This document shows positions 34,878 to 45,149 of a DNA stretch of 64,000 nt, one piece after another. The notes below the pieces were generated by a model that worked only from the letters and a program-made list of their open reading frames with translations, did not search any database and had not been told where the DNA came from. The stretch lies in NCBI GenBank assembly GCA_900074725.1, contig LT598455.1, positions 497,802 through 561,801 of the forward strand, given 5' to 3'. Source of the DNA: Lachancea dasiensis. Lineage: Eukaryota; Ascomycota; Saccharomycetes; Saccharomycetales; Saccharomycetaceae. The translations under genes were made by a program, and so were the position numbers. Each line of letters starts with the position of its first letter. Within the stretch, counting starts at the first letter, position 1.

Positions 34878-35255
34878 GGCACACATCTGAACGCAGCGTG
34901 GACGACTTAGAAGTACTTTAGCGAATGGTCGTCAATCATTGAGATATAAAATCCGCAAAATCCAGGTTTTTTTTTCTTCTTTCTTTGCACCAAACGAATG
35001 CAACTGACTTGGGAGACGTTTGACCCTCAAGAGCTGCCAACGAGATCCTTCTCCTCCCCTGTCGTTACATGCTGAGCTCATCGTAGTATTGACGAGGTGT
35101 CCGTGCCCAAGCATTGGAACCACGTGTATGGTGAAAAATATGGATTACCAGACAGTATAAAATTGAGGGCATCCTTCACCCATGAAGTATCAACCTTATC
35201 AGACGCCACCGTTGTCAACTGGTGCTTAACTGATCCAAAACCGTCTTATAATCTA
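34878..35255. other. intergenic upstream of PHO86
   Basis: 378 bases holding the PHO86 promoter and its CACGTG site. The PHO86 frame is open upstream only from a GTG at 35097. Confidence 0.6.
35121..35126. promoter_or_regulatory. Pho4-type CACGTG site upstream of PHO86
   Basis: The site CCACGTGT lies 130 bases before the PHO86 ATG. It is a Pho4-compatible E-box (no T before the core). PHO86 belongs to the phosphate-starvation regulon in S. cerevisiae, so the site is likely functional; Cbf1 could also bind. Confidence 0.65.
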
Positions 35256-36167
35256 ATGGCGCAGAAGAAGGAAGTAAAAAGGGCTACTAAGCAGATTGAT
35301 GCTTCTCTAAATGAACCAATTAACAAAGATGCTCCACCCACGATTTACGGAACCAACGTCAAGCCAGAGTTAGCTAACGCTGTCTTGAATCTGTCAGTGG
35401 ACTTCTTGAAACAACAGCAGGCACTAGCAAATGGTTTTGTCATGTGGCACCCAAAGACATGGATAAGTGTGTTGTTGGCCGCTACTCTGTACCTCGTTTC
35501 TCATGCAACATGGCCCAGGAACACCAGAACCGTCTCAGGCTTTGTCATGCAGTTTGTTTTGATGAATCAAACGGTTTTGTTGACTTTTTTAATTGTCGTT
35601 GTGCTATCCACGTCCATGATTTTTACGCTGCTATCGAAATTCACCGAAAAGATGTTTCAGGAAAAGATTGACCGCGTTGTGCAATCAGACGGAGACGTTG
35701 TCTTTGACTTTGGGCTCACTAAGCTTGCAAATGGTACTCTTAAGGACAAGAGCAAGCTTCAAAACTCCCAGGTTATTGTCTACAGAGAAACGCCTATAGC
35801 ATTGGTGAACATCATGGAGAACAAGGCGATGTCCACCAAGTACTCGTTGGTTATGGGCATCTCCACAATCGGTTGTCGTAGGGTCTACATCAAAAGCGGC
35901 ATTATCGAAGATCTGTTGGACTGGGCTTTAATCCGCACCAAAAACATTCAAAATGACAGTCGCCAATATCAGTCCGATAAGCCCATGAAGCTATTAGTTG
36001 ACGTGTATTCCTTTGACAAAAATTTAAGAGAGACGTTGGCGAAGAAGGGATTTTCGTTGGTGAAGTCTTACAAGCTTCCGGAGTCTAGGCTGCTGGGTCA
36101 AATCTTTGGGGTCAGAAAAGAACTTTGGGGTGTTCAGTTTCACTACGACGCTAAGAAGCAAAAATAA
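35256..36167 (+). CDS. PHO86: Pho86, ER exit factor for the phosphate transporter Pho84
   Basis: A 303-residue ER membrane protein needed to package Pho84 into COPII vesicles. After a polar start (MAQKKEVKRATKQ), the segment DAPPTIYGTNVKPELANAVL matches S. cerevisiae Pho86 (YJL117W, 311 residues). Two membrane spans follow (about 66-86 and 101-127, WISVLLAATLYLVS and LLTFLIVVVLSTSMIFTLL). The C-terminal half is cytosolic and resembles a GNAT-like fold. The first in-frame ATG is at 35256. It lies inside a run of YKR genes. Confidence 0.93.
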   Translation: MAQKKEVKRATKQIDASLNEPINKDAPPTIYGTNVKPELANAVLNLSVDFLKQQQALANGFVMWHPKTWISVLLAATLYLVSHATWPRNTRTVSGFVMQFVLMNQTVLLTFLIVVVLSTSMIFTLLSKFTEKMFQEKIDRVVQSDGDVVFDFGLTKLANGTLKDKSKLQNSQVIVYRETPIALVNIMENKAMSTKYSLVMGISTIGCRRVYIKSGIIEDLLDWALIRTKNIQNDSRQYQSDKPMKLLVDVYSFDKNLRETLAKKGFSLVKSYKLPESRLLGQIFGVRKELWGVQFHYDAKKQK

Positions 36168-36311
36168 GCCCGAAACTCTTCCGTTAGTTAACTTGTTCAT
36201 AAATGATGTTTAGTACTGTATCTCTTTTATTGGTTATTTGTTGCTGAGGTGTTATTTAATCGCTGTACATGAAGGGGACTGTCGATGCGTTACCGTAAGA
36301 TTTGTAGAATC

Positions 36312-37589
36312 CTAGCCTAAAATACCAGCTCGCCTGTTAGTATGATCTCTGCGTCTATGTTTCAAGATGATTCGCGCCAGTACCGACAGTCCGTAGACCA
36401 ACAGCATGATGCAAGCCCATTTCGTTACGAAATGGAAAAATGACGATAATGATGATGACAAAGAGGAAGGGAGCGAGTACGAAGCTTTGTTTCGTTCAAG
36501 GTCTTGGTTGGTCATACCTTGCGTTTTTGCCCTCTGCCACTCGTCATGGTGCCTTTCATGAACATGTATGCGTTCGCCAAATTCGTGAGCCAAGAAAAAC
36601 CGCATTTCTTCTGCATAATCAAAGTCCTGACTTTCGTGGCCCTTCCAATGAAACTCGGAAGTCTGAACCTGTTTGACCTCTACCGTTTCAGATAATTGGC
36701 CGGTAAGAGCCGCAATTGCGATGTACCTCTCGCCAGTTTTTTTGTTTTTCGGCAGATACAGATTTGTGTCCTTTTGGAAAAGTTCTATCCACTCTTCCTT
36801 GTCAGAGTAGCATACGTCGATTCTCAAAAAGCCTATGGTCTCCAAATATATTATTCGTAATTTCGCATCCCTTCCAGACAGCAAAGTGTTCTTTAATTTG
36901 AGAGGACCGGCCAGCAAGTATCCTGTGCTCTGCGTTCCGTCTGACGCACTGTTGTAATGGTGACTCTGCGGGTCCATATTAAGCAAGACAGTCATGAATG
37001 GTGGCCTAATTTTTGTCTTGGGATTATTTCTATAGGTGTCCACTACGACTGCCAGTCCTGGAAGGTTGCGCGGCAAGCCCATGAGCTCGCGGTCGTTGTA
37101 CAGAATACCACCAGAATTATGCTCGTACTGCTGTCGGGCGTACGAAGATAACAGATTAGAAGCAACAAAATCCTTTTCCGGAGTTAACATGACCACCATT
37201 CCATCGCCCATCGAGCCTGCACCTCGTCCATTGTTCTTGTTGTATATTTTGAATGACACGATGGTCTCAAAGTCGTCCAGGACGTTATCTCCCGCGCCAT
37301 TCGAAACTATCATTCCATACTGGTCAGGCTGGCCGCGCGAAGTTAACCGTATATTTCCCAGATTGCGTATCTGCGTCTCCCCCTTCACAAGCCAAAAGCT
37401 GTTGATCTTGTCGAGGAAAGGTACGGACAGCGAGGCATCCGGGTTCAGTTCCCGTCTGACTTGCGGCTCACGGAAGAAGTAAGACGGACCAGGGTGTCGT
37501 GCGTCATCTTCGCCACCCAGCAGCAGCCGTACCAGCACGAACACTGTAAACACAATACCCGCTTGGATCCATTTGTTCCAGTTTTTCAT
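36312..37589 (-). CDS. UIP5: Uip5, L-type lectin-like ER/nuclear-envelope membrane protein
   Basis: A 425-residue type I-like membrane protein similar to S. cerevisiae Uip5 (YKR044W, 443 residues), found with Ulp1 in two-hybrid work. It has an N-terminal hydrophobic signal (about 10-25, IVFTVFVLVRLLL). A legume-lectin-like domain follows (about 45-315), with FWLVKGETQIRNLGNIRLTS, a GAGSMGDGMVVMLTPE strand and GLAVVVDTYRNN. A charged stem and a C-terminal membrane span (about 389-411) end in a basic tail RRRDHTNRR. Sugar binding is unproven for Uip5. Confidence 0.9.
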   Translation of the reverse strand: MKNWNKWIQAGIVFTVFVLVRLLLGGEDDARHPGPSYFFREPQVRRELNPDASLSVPFLDKINSFWLVKGETQIRNLGNIRLTSRGQPDQYGMIVSNGAGDNVLDDFETIVSFKIYNKNNGRGAGSMGDGMVVMLTPEKDFVASNLLSSYARQQYEHNSGGILYNDRELMGLPRNLPGLAVVVDTYRNNPKTKIRPPFMTVLLNMDPQSHHYNSASDGTQSTGYLLAGPLKLKNTLLSGRDAKLRIIYLETIGFLRIDVCYSDKEEWIELFQKDTNLYLPKNKKTGERYIAIAALTGQLSETVEVKQVQTSEFHWKGHESQDFDYAEEMRFFLAHEFGERIHVHERHHDEWQRAKTQGMTNQDLERNKASYSLPSSLSSSLSSFFHFVTKWACIMLLVYGLSVLARIILKHRRRDHTNRRAGILG

Positions 37590-37924
37590 TCGAAGAACGA
37601 TAACTGTTGGGTCAAGTTTGCCTCACAGATCAAAGAATTAAGTAAACCTAGCAAGTATAGTTGATCGAAAGGCAAATTAAAAGGCAGATCAGCCTAGCAC
37701 CACTGCACAGTCTTTCTTCTCCAATTTTAAACAATAATTGAGTTTCCGATGTCAACTCAATTGTGGCAGATAGACTGTTTGACAGGTTTTTGATCACCAT
37801 CAACTGATGACATTCCAAGCCATATTAATTCACTGCACACTTAATATAAAAGGGCAACTGGATACATTCAACAGGACAAGTCAAAAGTGTTGCTGAGGTG
37901 GATAGTAACGAGAAGATTCATAAA
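37590..37924. other. divergent intergenic UIP5 / SHB17
   Basis: 335 bases of shared promoter; no gene seen. Confidence 0.5.
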
Positions 37925-38740
37925 ATGGGCAAATCACCAACACCTCGTTGTATAATAGTGCGTCACGGACAAACCGAATGGTCAAAATCTGGCCAATACA
38001 CTGGATTGACGGATCTGCCGTTAACCGAGTTTGGAGTTGGCCAGATGAAAAGAACCGGTGAGTCGATCTTCCGGAACAAGTTTATAGATCCTAGCCACAT
38101 AACTTACATTTTCACGTCGCCTAGAACTAGAGCTAGGCAAACTGTGGACCTTATCTTGGCCAACCTGTCGCAGGAGCAGAGAGCCCAGATCCGGGTGGTG
38201 GTCGACGAAGACCTTAGGGAATGGGAATACGGCGACTACGAGGGTCTTTTGACTCACGAGATCGTCGATTTGCGCAAGTCCCACGGTCTCGATCAAGACA
38301 GGCCGTGGAATATCTGGAGAGACGGCTGTGAAAATGGGGAAACCACTGAACAGTTCGGCCTCAGGCTCTCCAGAGCCATTGCCAGGATCCAAAGCTTGCA
38401 CAGAAAGCATCAAAACGAGGGTGTTGCTTCTGATATCATGGTGTTCGCCCACGGCCATGCGCTGCGTTATTTTGCCGGCCTTTGGTTGCGGATGGGTGAA
38501 GAGAAGCCTTGCGACGGTCAGCAACCACAGCCGCCTACTTATCAGGACGAAACCGTTCCCTACGTGCCTTTGAAAACCTATAGACATTTGGTCGACAACC
38601 CGAGCTTTCTGTTGGACGCCGGAGGCATTGGCGTGTTGTCGTACGCACACCACAACATTGAGGAGCCAGCCTTGGCGCTTGCTGGGGCCTTCGTGTGTCC
38701 TCCAGAAGAGGAGTCTCAACACGGCGAAATTGCTGAATGA
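37925..38740 (+). CDS. SHB17: Shb17, sedoheptulose-1,7-bisphosphatase
   Basis: A 271-residue enzyme of the histidine phosphatase superfamily. In yeast it hydrolyses sedoheptulose 1,7-bisphosphate, giving a thermodynamically driven route to ribose 5-phosphate. The catalytic RHG motif is at 13-15 (CIIVRHGQTEWSKSGQYTG); the proton-donor Glu lies in REWEYGDYEG and the second His in VFAHGHALRYFA. The frame is open upstream only from a GTG; the ATG at 37925 matches the S. cerevisiae start. It corresponds to YKR043C. Confidence 0.97.
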   Translation: MGKSPTPRCIIVRHGQTEWSKSGQYTGLTDLPLTEFGVGQMKRTGESIFRNKFIDPSHITYIFTSPRTRARQTVDLILANLSQEQRAQIRVVVDEDLREWEYGDYEGLLTHEIVDLRKSHGLDQDRPWNIWRDGCENGETTEQFGLRLSRAIARIQSLHRKHQNEGVASDIMVFAHGHALRYFAGLWLRMGEEKPCDGQQPQPPTYQDETVPYVPLKTYRHLVDNPSFLLDAGGIGVLSYAHHNIEEPALALAGAFVCPPEEESQHGEIAE

Positions 38741-38851
38741 GAATGCGGTGAATAAGAGTATACCTGCCTATGTTCCACCTTATATATACACATACGTTAT
38801 TACCACCTCTATAGTAAGTTCGAAAACTGAGCTTACCACACTAAAAAAACA

Positions 38852-39772
38852 ATGAGTATCCTGGATAAATTGCCAGTCGAAATTCAATTGAGGCTTCTCG
38901 AATCCCATCCCCAACTGGCCTTCGTCAACACTCGTTGGTATAGATTGAACAACAAGCTAGGTAGAGACCGATGTCTGCGCATGAAGCCGGAAATATACTA
39001 CCGACAAACAATTGAGGAATCTATATGTCGCTACATCAAGACTCTAGACCACAGTCGGCTAGCTGCTAGACTCATCAACGTTCCTCATCAATATGCGGAA
39101 GATGACACCTTTCAATGCTACATTTCTGACTCCTGGCATATCATCTACAGCGTCTTATTCCAGAACCCAAAATTCTTTGCCATGGACAGCGCCGGGCGGA
39201 AAATGAACGCTGCTCAGGATACTATCTCTGAATTCTACTGTCCCATGGAATTGGTTACTGGGCGAGACTATCCATGCAATCTGTGGTTCACAAAACTTTC
39301 CAGCAGTGGCCGATTTGGTGCAATAAGAGTAGCCGTCTATGGACAGCCAGATGGTTCCGAGCCGCTGCTGCAACGCGACTTGCCTCTTAGCTTGCCTGAC
39401 TGGTGCGAATCAAAGGGCACTTACTGTATCTATGGAGGCGAGATCAAGCTACCTAGCAGTGGAAATGACTTGAAAGTGGTGCACATGGGTGTTTCCATTG
39501 TTAATGGTGATGGGAATTTCGAGCTACAGGCCGTAGACACAAAACGGTACCAACCGCAGGCGAGTTGGCTACTTTTCAAGACGCATCTCACAAATATATT
39601 CAATGTCAGCGAAAAGCGGTTGAGTGCGGACCGGATGCGTTGGGATGAGAAGCAATTTGCCAACGACATGGAAGGGACGCAAGAAGAAGTTGAGTTTGAA
39701 TTTCTATACCGTTTCCCAAAGGATCAAAGCATGACGCATAATCTGAGTAACGTCAAGTACCCGTCCTTGTGA
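38852..39772 (+). CDS. F-box-like protein of unknown function
   Basis: A 306-residue protein I cannot assign. The N-terminus (ILDKLPVEIQLRLL ... QLAFVNTRWYRLNNKL, about 3-35) has the pattern of a short F-box, which would bind Skp1. The rest (about 85-300) is rich in beta-prone and aromatic residues with DSWHIIYSVL, CNLWFTKLSSSGRFGAIRVA and QASWLLFK. That pattern resembles an F-box-associated beta-sandwich (plant PP2-like) only loosely. It sits 111 bases after SHB17, in the same direction, and is absent from the YKR043-YKR042 interval of S. cerevisiae. A substrate receptor role in an SCF ligase is inference. Confidence 0.7.
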   Translation: MSILDKLPVEIQLRLLESHPQLAFVNTRWYRLNNKLGRDRCLRMKPEIYYRQTIEESICRYIKTLDHSRLAARLINVPHQYAEDDTFQCYISDSWHIIYSVLFQNPKFFAMDSAGRKMNAAQDTISEFYCPMELVTGRDYPCNLWFTKLSSSGRFGAIRVAVYGQPDGSEPLLQRDLPLSLPDWCESKGTYCIYGGEIKLPSSGNDLKVVHMGVSIVNGDGNFELQAVDTKRYQPQASWLLFKTHLTNIFNVSEKRLSADRMRWDEKQFANDMEGTQEEVEFEFLYRFPKDQSMTHNLSNVKYPSL

Positions 39773-40040
39773 CAGCCCTCGGAAGGCTTACGACATTGAC
39801 AAGTGACACTTAATAATAAACGGTTTAACTAATAACTATAAACACTTTTAATGGATTGCGCCTGGGGCCCAAATATAATATCAGCGACCCCGAAAAGAAC
39901 CAACGGGAAGGAAGTAGAACAGAATAAAAATCCTCATTTTGATAGCCAGTGAAATATAACACATACGAGTAGCCTTACTCGGTTTTGAAAGGGGGTATTC
40001 ATGAGAAGTATAATAATGAAAATTCTGGGCCAGGTGTCAA

Positions 40041-41117
40041 CTAGTAGAAAACAAAGTTGGCAGAACCGGAGGTGACGGTAACTGTACATCCGTCAGATCC
40101 AGAGCCACCGGAGTAAACACCGTCCTCGTAAGAGCAGTCGCCGACGATATCAGAGCCGTCGGTAGCTTCGATCTTGAGGTTGAAGTTTGGAGCATCCTTG
40201 TTGTTAGGGTTAGGAATAATGGACAAGTAGGTGCATCCATTGGTGTAACCGGCACCCAAGACTACTGGAGCCCAGTTACCAATGCCGGAGCCTTCAGAAC
40301 CCCACACACAACCATCTTCCATGCTGACACCAGCGTTGTTGACGTAGTATTGGGTGGAGGTCTTTTTGCCACCCCACTTATAGTAGGAGTCCTCGTTGAC
40401 CACTGAGACTGGTTGTTTGGAGTTGCCCTTAACAACAGTTGGGATAACCATGTTTTCGGAGCCTGGGTAGTCGGTACGGCACATAGCAATCTGCGAGTCT
40501 TTGTTGTTGACGGCGTAAGCACTGGAGTGATCGGCTTCACACAAGCTGTCAGCGTCAGTGTTGGAACGGTAGAGGTAACCGTCGCGGCATTCGAGACCTC
40601 CGACAGATCTGCCGTCGGAAGGCTGGTCAGATGGCCACTGGGTCTTGGACATACCAGGCTTGCAAGCGTAAGAGCAGTAGAAGCCGTCCTGGCACGACTG
40701 GGAGGTGGAACCGTCAAGAGCCATGACGGAAGCCCAACCATCTAGCCCGACCCAAGGCAATTGAACGACACCGTCGTCAGTTGGGAAGTCGGAGCACTTG
40801 ATAGTGCCGTCCTGGAAGGAACCAGAGCCAGAACTGGAAGAAGAAGTAGAAGAGGAGGAGGAAGAAGAAGTGGAAGAGGAAGCAGGGGAAGACTCGGAGT
40901 CGGAGTCGGAGCTGGAAGACGAGGCCGAGGTGGAAGTAGCAACGGGGGCAGAAGTGGCAGCAGAGCCCGTGGTGTAGATGGGGTTTCCACTGCCGTCCAC
41001 ATACTGGATGACGGTGACAGCGTCACGACGCTCATGGTGGTGGGCAGCTGGGGCAGCTGGAGCGGCCAAGACCGCTGGGACAGTGAGAAGCGAAGCAAGA
41101 GCGAAACGAGCTAGCAT
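40041..41117 (-). CDS. SUN-family cell-wall protein (ancestor of UTH1/NCA3)
   Basis: A 358-residue secreted protein. A signal peptide ([18 protein letters not shown]) is followed by [13 protein letters not shown], a likely Kex2 site at RR. A Ser/Thr-rich, probably O-mannosylated linker (about 50-100) leads to the SUN domain. That domain carries the exact signature C-x5-C-x3-C-x24-C ([11 protein letters not shown] ... LEC). The family is glucanase-like and acts in septation and wall remodelling. By position it is the single counterpart of the ohnologues UTH1 (YKR042W) and NCA3 (YJL116C). The first ATG is at 41117; a GTG precedes it. CACGTG lies directly before the ATG. Confidence 0.93.
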   Translation of the reverse strand: MLARFALASLLTVPAVLAAPAAPAAHHHERRDAVTVIQYVDGSGNPIYTTGSAATSAPVATSTSASSSSSDSDSESSPASSSTSSSSSSSTSSSSSGSGSFQDGTIKCSDFPTDDGVVQLPWVGLDGWASVMALDGSTSQSCQDGFYCSYACKPGMSKTQWPSDQPSDGRSVGGLECRDGYLYRSNTDADSLCEADHSSAYAVNNKDSQIAMCRTDYPGSENMVIPTVVKGNSKQPVSVVNEDSYYKWGGKKTSTQYYVNNAGVSMEDGCVWGSEGSGIGNWAPVVLGAGYTNGCTYLSIIPNPNNKDAPNFNLKIEATDGSDIVGDCSYEDGVYSGGSGSDGCTVTVTSGSANFVFY

Positions 41118-43931
41118 CACGTGGAAGTCAGATGGTATTTTGAAATGCGAGTCAGGTGTGCGGGCCGTATAAAAGGAGCGACGGAGCAGTTAGAGCAGAG
41201 GCGAAGTTATCAATCGATCAACAATAATAAAGAGAGTGTAACAGCGTTGAGATAGCTGGGGTGATCGAAGCGCCTGGCAGATATATGAGAAAGAGTGACT
41301 GGTTTTCGTTGACGGATCCTAAGAAACTGAACCTGCGAAAAGTTCACGTCGAGACCATGCTAGTAGTCTTGTCCTTTTTATATGCTCTTGGGCGTAAGAA
41401 AACTGAAACCGATCGTGGGCTCGATTGGGCGAAAAATTGGAACAAAAAAAATCCGAGACACAGGCAATATGACTTCTCTTGATGCTTTAAGTTGCGTGGA
41501 GTCGTCTCAGAGAGCTTGTGGCGATGATTGTGTGATGTATACATTGATTCCTTCTTCCCAGATCGAGCAAAGTGGCCTTAAGGCGAAAAAACAATACCCT
41601 AGTGCAGGACTTTCTGTGCAATTTTCCGAAAAAGGGAATCAATGCGAGCTTTGAAAAAAAAAAAGGAACGGAAAAAAAAGCATACGTTGTCTCGAGCAAA
41701 AAAAGCAAGTAGTGGGCTGTGCGAGCAGTTCTAGGTGCAACCTGACGTATGTCTATGCCCTTGTATGCGTTTTCATGCACAGAGTACGCCCGTTACGTAA
41801 TCGAGTTCTGGAACTTCTGAGGGGTTCGTAGCTGTGTGCGTCCTTTTTCCTCTCCGGGGAGCGGCGTTGCCCGATTGGGAAGAGTAATGAGTGGCCGCGT
41901 TGAGTACGGGTTGCTGTCGTAATAGCACAGTGACAGCTTGGGCGCCGTACTTGGTGGAATTGTAATCGTGTTTTGGCGAAATTGCGGCGCCGGTCGAGGC
42001 CAATGGTCCTTTTCGCAGTGAGAATGTTATTGTGGGGTTTAGTAGTAGCGGTTTGGCCAATACGAATCGTTCGCCAGGTGTTCGAGAGCGTCCGAATACC
42101 ACAGGTCTCTTCTGTTGTGTGCACCAGTTCTGAGTGTAAATTCCACGCGATCAGTCGCATTGGCCTTCAAAAAACAGGGGACTCTTCACTGTGGGGGAAG
42201 AAAGCCCATTTTTACGTTTGTCGATCGCCCGCACAATGTTTCTATTCTCTTTCACATAAATGCTTTCTTTAGTTACATGCGCACCTGTCTCCTCCTTTTT
42301 CGATGCCTCTTGCCTAACAACCGTTGTGGTGGGGTTAACCGCTGATAGTCATACGCTGTGTGGTCCTCGTGAAGGATCTAAGGCTTTGGGTTAGTTGGGA
42401 CTTGAGCCAAGTGGCATTGGGGATGGACCAAATAATAATTCGCCTGGAATTAAGAGGCGCTGCCACCACATCTGCGAACGGCAAAAATCAATACCTGGCA
42501 AAGAAAATAACACTGAATGATAGCCCTTGTTCCCCAATTTATCCACTTTCCGTTGCCAATACCTGTGCATCGGTTGTAAATATCGACTCATCCGGTATTG
42601 TTGGGCCAGCGACATGCTGAGTCGATGGAGAACCTTAACTCAGTAATCAACAGCTCCCGAGAAAACAGCAGATTGAATCAATTACGGCATTGAAGGCTGT
42701 TGCGTGCCAGGCCGCGGCGGGTGTGCAATTCGTCGCTCATGGCAGCCCGGAACTTTGTGCGAGGATAAGAATATAATTGGGTCGGCCAGCTTGTCACCTA
42801 GTGCCAGCACTGAGTCGACAAGTGCACAATCGTGATACATAGTCCACACAAACTTGTGGTTGCGACCGCTGCGCATACTGGAGGGACGTTTAATCGAGCA
42901 GCTGTGGGAGGTAATATAAAGTGGTGTATGGGTGGATGAGATGTCTCGTCGTCGCGGCCAAGAGCAGGAGCGACAACTTGCGCTTTTAGCGAGAACTGCA
43001 GTACTAGGCAATGTAAGGAAACGAGAGATGCGGTCGGTGAACAAAGAAAGAGAAAGAAGCCTGATCGAGCTCAAAATTTAGCTAAAGTCACTCAATCTTT
43101 CAAGTCTTGATCGTATGCAACAGCTGGATCAATACCGTACTCATCCGATCTCTTCTTTTGCCTGTCACTCTTGTTGCAAGCCCGTCTCGGCCAAAATTCT
43201 TCTTTTTGTCGGGCCCAAGAGCGATCCAAACGTGGAGCAATGAAGAGGATCTGCGTGCGGGGATTTCCAAAGTTTAACATCAGGCTTGCGCGATTGTGTC
43301 TCCCCTTTTTATGGTAAAGACGGTGTAAGCGGGCCCCCATAGTATCACACCGTTACTGCAACTACAAATGGAGGTCGTTACAGGCTTTCCAAACTAGGTA
43401 CGTTCTTCAAAACATCAATGACGAAATCTGAGCATTGGGCTGAAGTAACGGGATCTTGCCTGATGAATTCACTAGACAGCCAGGTTTTGAGGGCGCTTAA
43501 CTCTTCAGCACTGAATTCTAGACCCATGCAGCCCTCTTTTTCAATAGATTCATTGCTCGCTTTCCTTATTCAGTTAGTGAATTTGTTCATTTTCATAAAC
43601 AATGCAGTATATTTAGATCTCCTTGTAGCCAGGACAATGTATCCTGTGAAGTGAAGGTATATGAATGCGAAATAATGATTAAACTACTCGAACAGTTGTT
43701 ATCCTAGATGCTGAGTGACATGGGGAGGGGGCGGGGCAGCTTGACGACATGATAGTAAACAGTGGTAACAGATGTGATGGTTCGTTAGAGGAACTAGGAG
43801 GGTAACTCATCTAAGTTGAGAAAAAACTGAGATGGTGGGGAAACTGTACGTGTTGATCACCAAGAATTCAAGAGCACCAAAGACTAGATCTTCGAAGTTT
43901 TAAGTGAATCGAAGGGGATATTTCATCGACC
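41118..43931. other. 2.8-kb divergent intergenic region SUN gene / ACR3
   Basis: This is the longest gene-free stretch in the window. It holds homopurine runs at 41654-41679 (A11, then A8) and GTATAAAAGG at 41168. It also holds many overlapping short frames on both strands (for example near 41750-42270 and 42680-43340) without family resemblance. It may be a long regulatory region or host noncoding transcripts; I can assign nothing firmly. Confidence 0.45.
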
Positions 43932-45149
43932 ATGTATGATGAGGAAGAGTGCACGGAAAAGAGCGCTTTGTGGGCAGACATGTCGGATGATGAAAAGGTA
44001 GAGTTTCACGATCTTTACGACCGTGAATGCCTTTCTCGATGTTGTCCTCAGTTGGTGTTAGCCGAAGCAGAAGATTCTCGGGATAAAAAAAGGCTTGGAC
44101 TAGGTCTTATGGACTGCTTTCTGCCTGTATGGATCATACTGGCTATGGCCCTGGGCCTGATCCTGGGCAATTTTGTTCCGAACACGCATGCGGTTCTCAC
44201 GAATGCCACTTTTGTTGGGGTCTCTTTACCGATTGCAATTGGACTTTTGGTAATGATGTATCCGATTTTGTGTAAGGTCCGATATGAAGATATGCTTTCG
44301 ATGTTGACGCGGCGAGAGATCATTGTGAACATATTTATCAGTGTTGCGATAAATTGGATCGTTGCACCACTGTTGATGCTGGGTTTGGCGTGGGCGTTTT
44401 TGCCCGACCAGCAGGACCTTCGAGAGGGTTTGATAGTTGTGGGTTTGGGCCGCTGCATTGCGATGGTACTAATCTGGACACGTCTAGCCAAAGGAGACTC
44501 AGATTTATGTGCGATTATCGTAGCTGTCAATTCATTGCTCCAGATAGTTTTGATATCACCCATGGCCCTCTTATATTTGAATGTCGTAAGCCATTCCGGA
44601 GATTCTCACAAGATTGAGTTTGATATAGCTACCAAAAGTGTGGCTGTATTTCTCGGGATTCCGCTAGGTGCTGCCGTAATAACCAGAGTCTGCGTCCGCC
44701 CTTTTTCTCCGGACTTTTATGACAGAAAATTGATGCCTTCGATATCACCCCTCTCACTTCTCGGCCTGTTATTTACCATCATTATCATGTTTGCCTCGCA
44801 GGGAAAAGCGGTAGCAGAAAACATCATAGCTGTGTGTCGGGTTGCAGCCCCGCTAATAACCTACTTTGTTATCATCTTCATGACGACTTTTTTCATCTTT
44901 CTCAGGACAGGGCACACCTATGAGACCACATGCACGCACGCTTTCACTGCAGCAAGCAACAATTTCGAACTGGCTATCGCCATATGTGCGGCGGTGTTTG
45001 GGGTTGACAGCCAGCAAGCGCTGGCGTCAACCATCGGTCCGCTGATCGAGGTACCAGTTCTGGTGGCCTTCGTTTTATTCGCAAAATTAATAAAGCCCAA
45101 ACTTCATTGGGCCGACCAGTCTGCTGCGAAGCCGAGTATAACCGTTTGA
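43932..45149 (+). CDS. ARR3: Acr3-type arsenite efflux transporter
   Basis: A 405-residue plasma-membrane exporter of the BART/ACR3 family that pumps arsenite (and weakly antimonite) out of the cell by proton exchange. An acidic cytosolic N-terminus (1-55) precedes ten predicted membrane spans. The conserved TM4 motif GLGRCIAMVLIWTRLA carries the essential Cys (here 175), and the TM9-type segment GHTYETTCTHAFTAASNNFE is visible. Length equals S. cerevisiae Arr3/Acr3 (404), which is subtelomeric there in the ARR1-3 cluster; no ARR1 or ARR2 gene accompanies it here. It has a long upstream region. Confidence 0.95.
   Translation: MYDEEECTEKSALWADMSDDEKVEFHDLYDRECLSRCCPQLVLAEAEDSRDKKRLGLGLMDCFLPVWIILAMALGLILGNFVPNTHAVLTNATFVGVSLPIAIGLLVMMYPILCKVRYEDMLSMLTRREIIVNIFISVAINWIVAPLLMLGLAWAFLPDQQDLREGLIVVGLGRCIAMVLIWTRLAKGDSDLCAIIVAVNSLLQIVLISPMALLYLNVVSHSGDSHKIEFDIATKSVAVFLGIPLGAAVITRVCVRPFSPDFYDRKLMPSISPLSLLGLLFTIIIMFASQGKAVAENIIAVCRVAAPLITYFVIIFMTTFFIFLRTGHTYETTCTHAFTAASNNFELAIAICAAVFGVDSQQALASTIGPLIEVPVLVAFVLFAKLIKPKLHWADQSAAKPSITV

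Noticed and set aside
35097-35255. 53-codon N-terminal extension of PHO86
   Set aside because: It begins with GTG and has no in-frame ATG; the CACGTG site lies within it.
41610-41650. ATTTTCCGAAAAA resembling the core of a centromere CDEIII element
   Set aside because: No AT-rich CDEII of about 80 bases and no CDEI beside it, and the flanks do not fit the CDEIII consensus.
41753-42160. 135-codon minus-strand ORF in the long SUN/ACR3 gap
   Set aside because: Overlaps other frames, Arg/Thr-rich, low complexity, no homology recognised.
43660-43700. TGATTAA half-site upstream of ACR3 as a Yap8 site
   Set aside because: Only one half is present; the expected pseudo-palindrome TGATTAATAATCA is not found.
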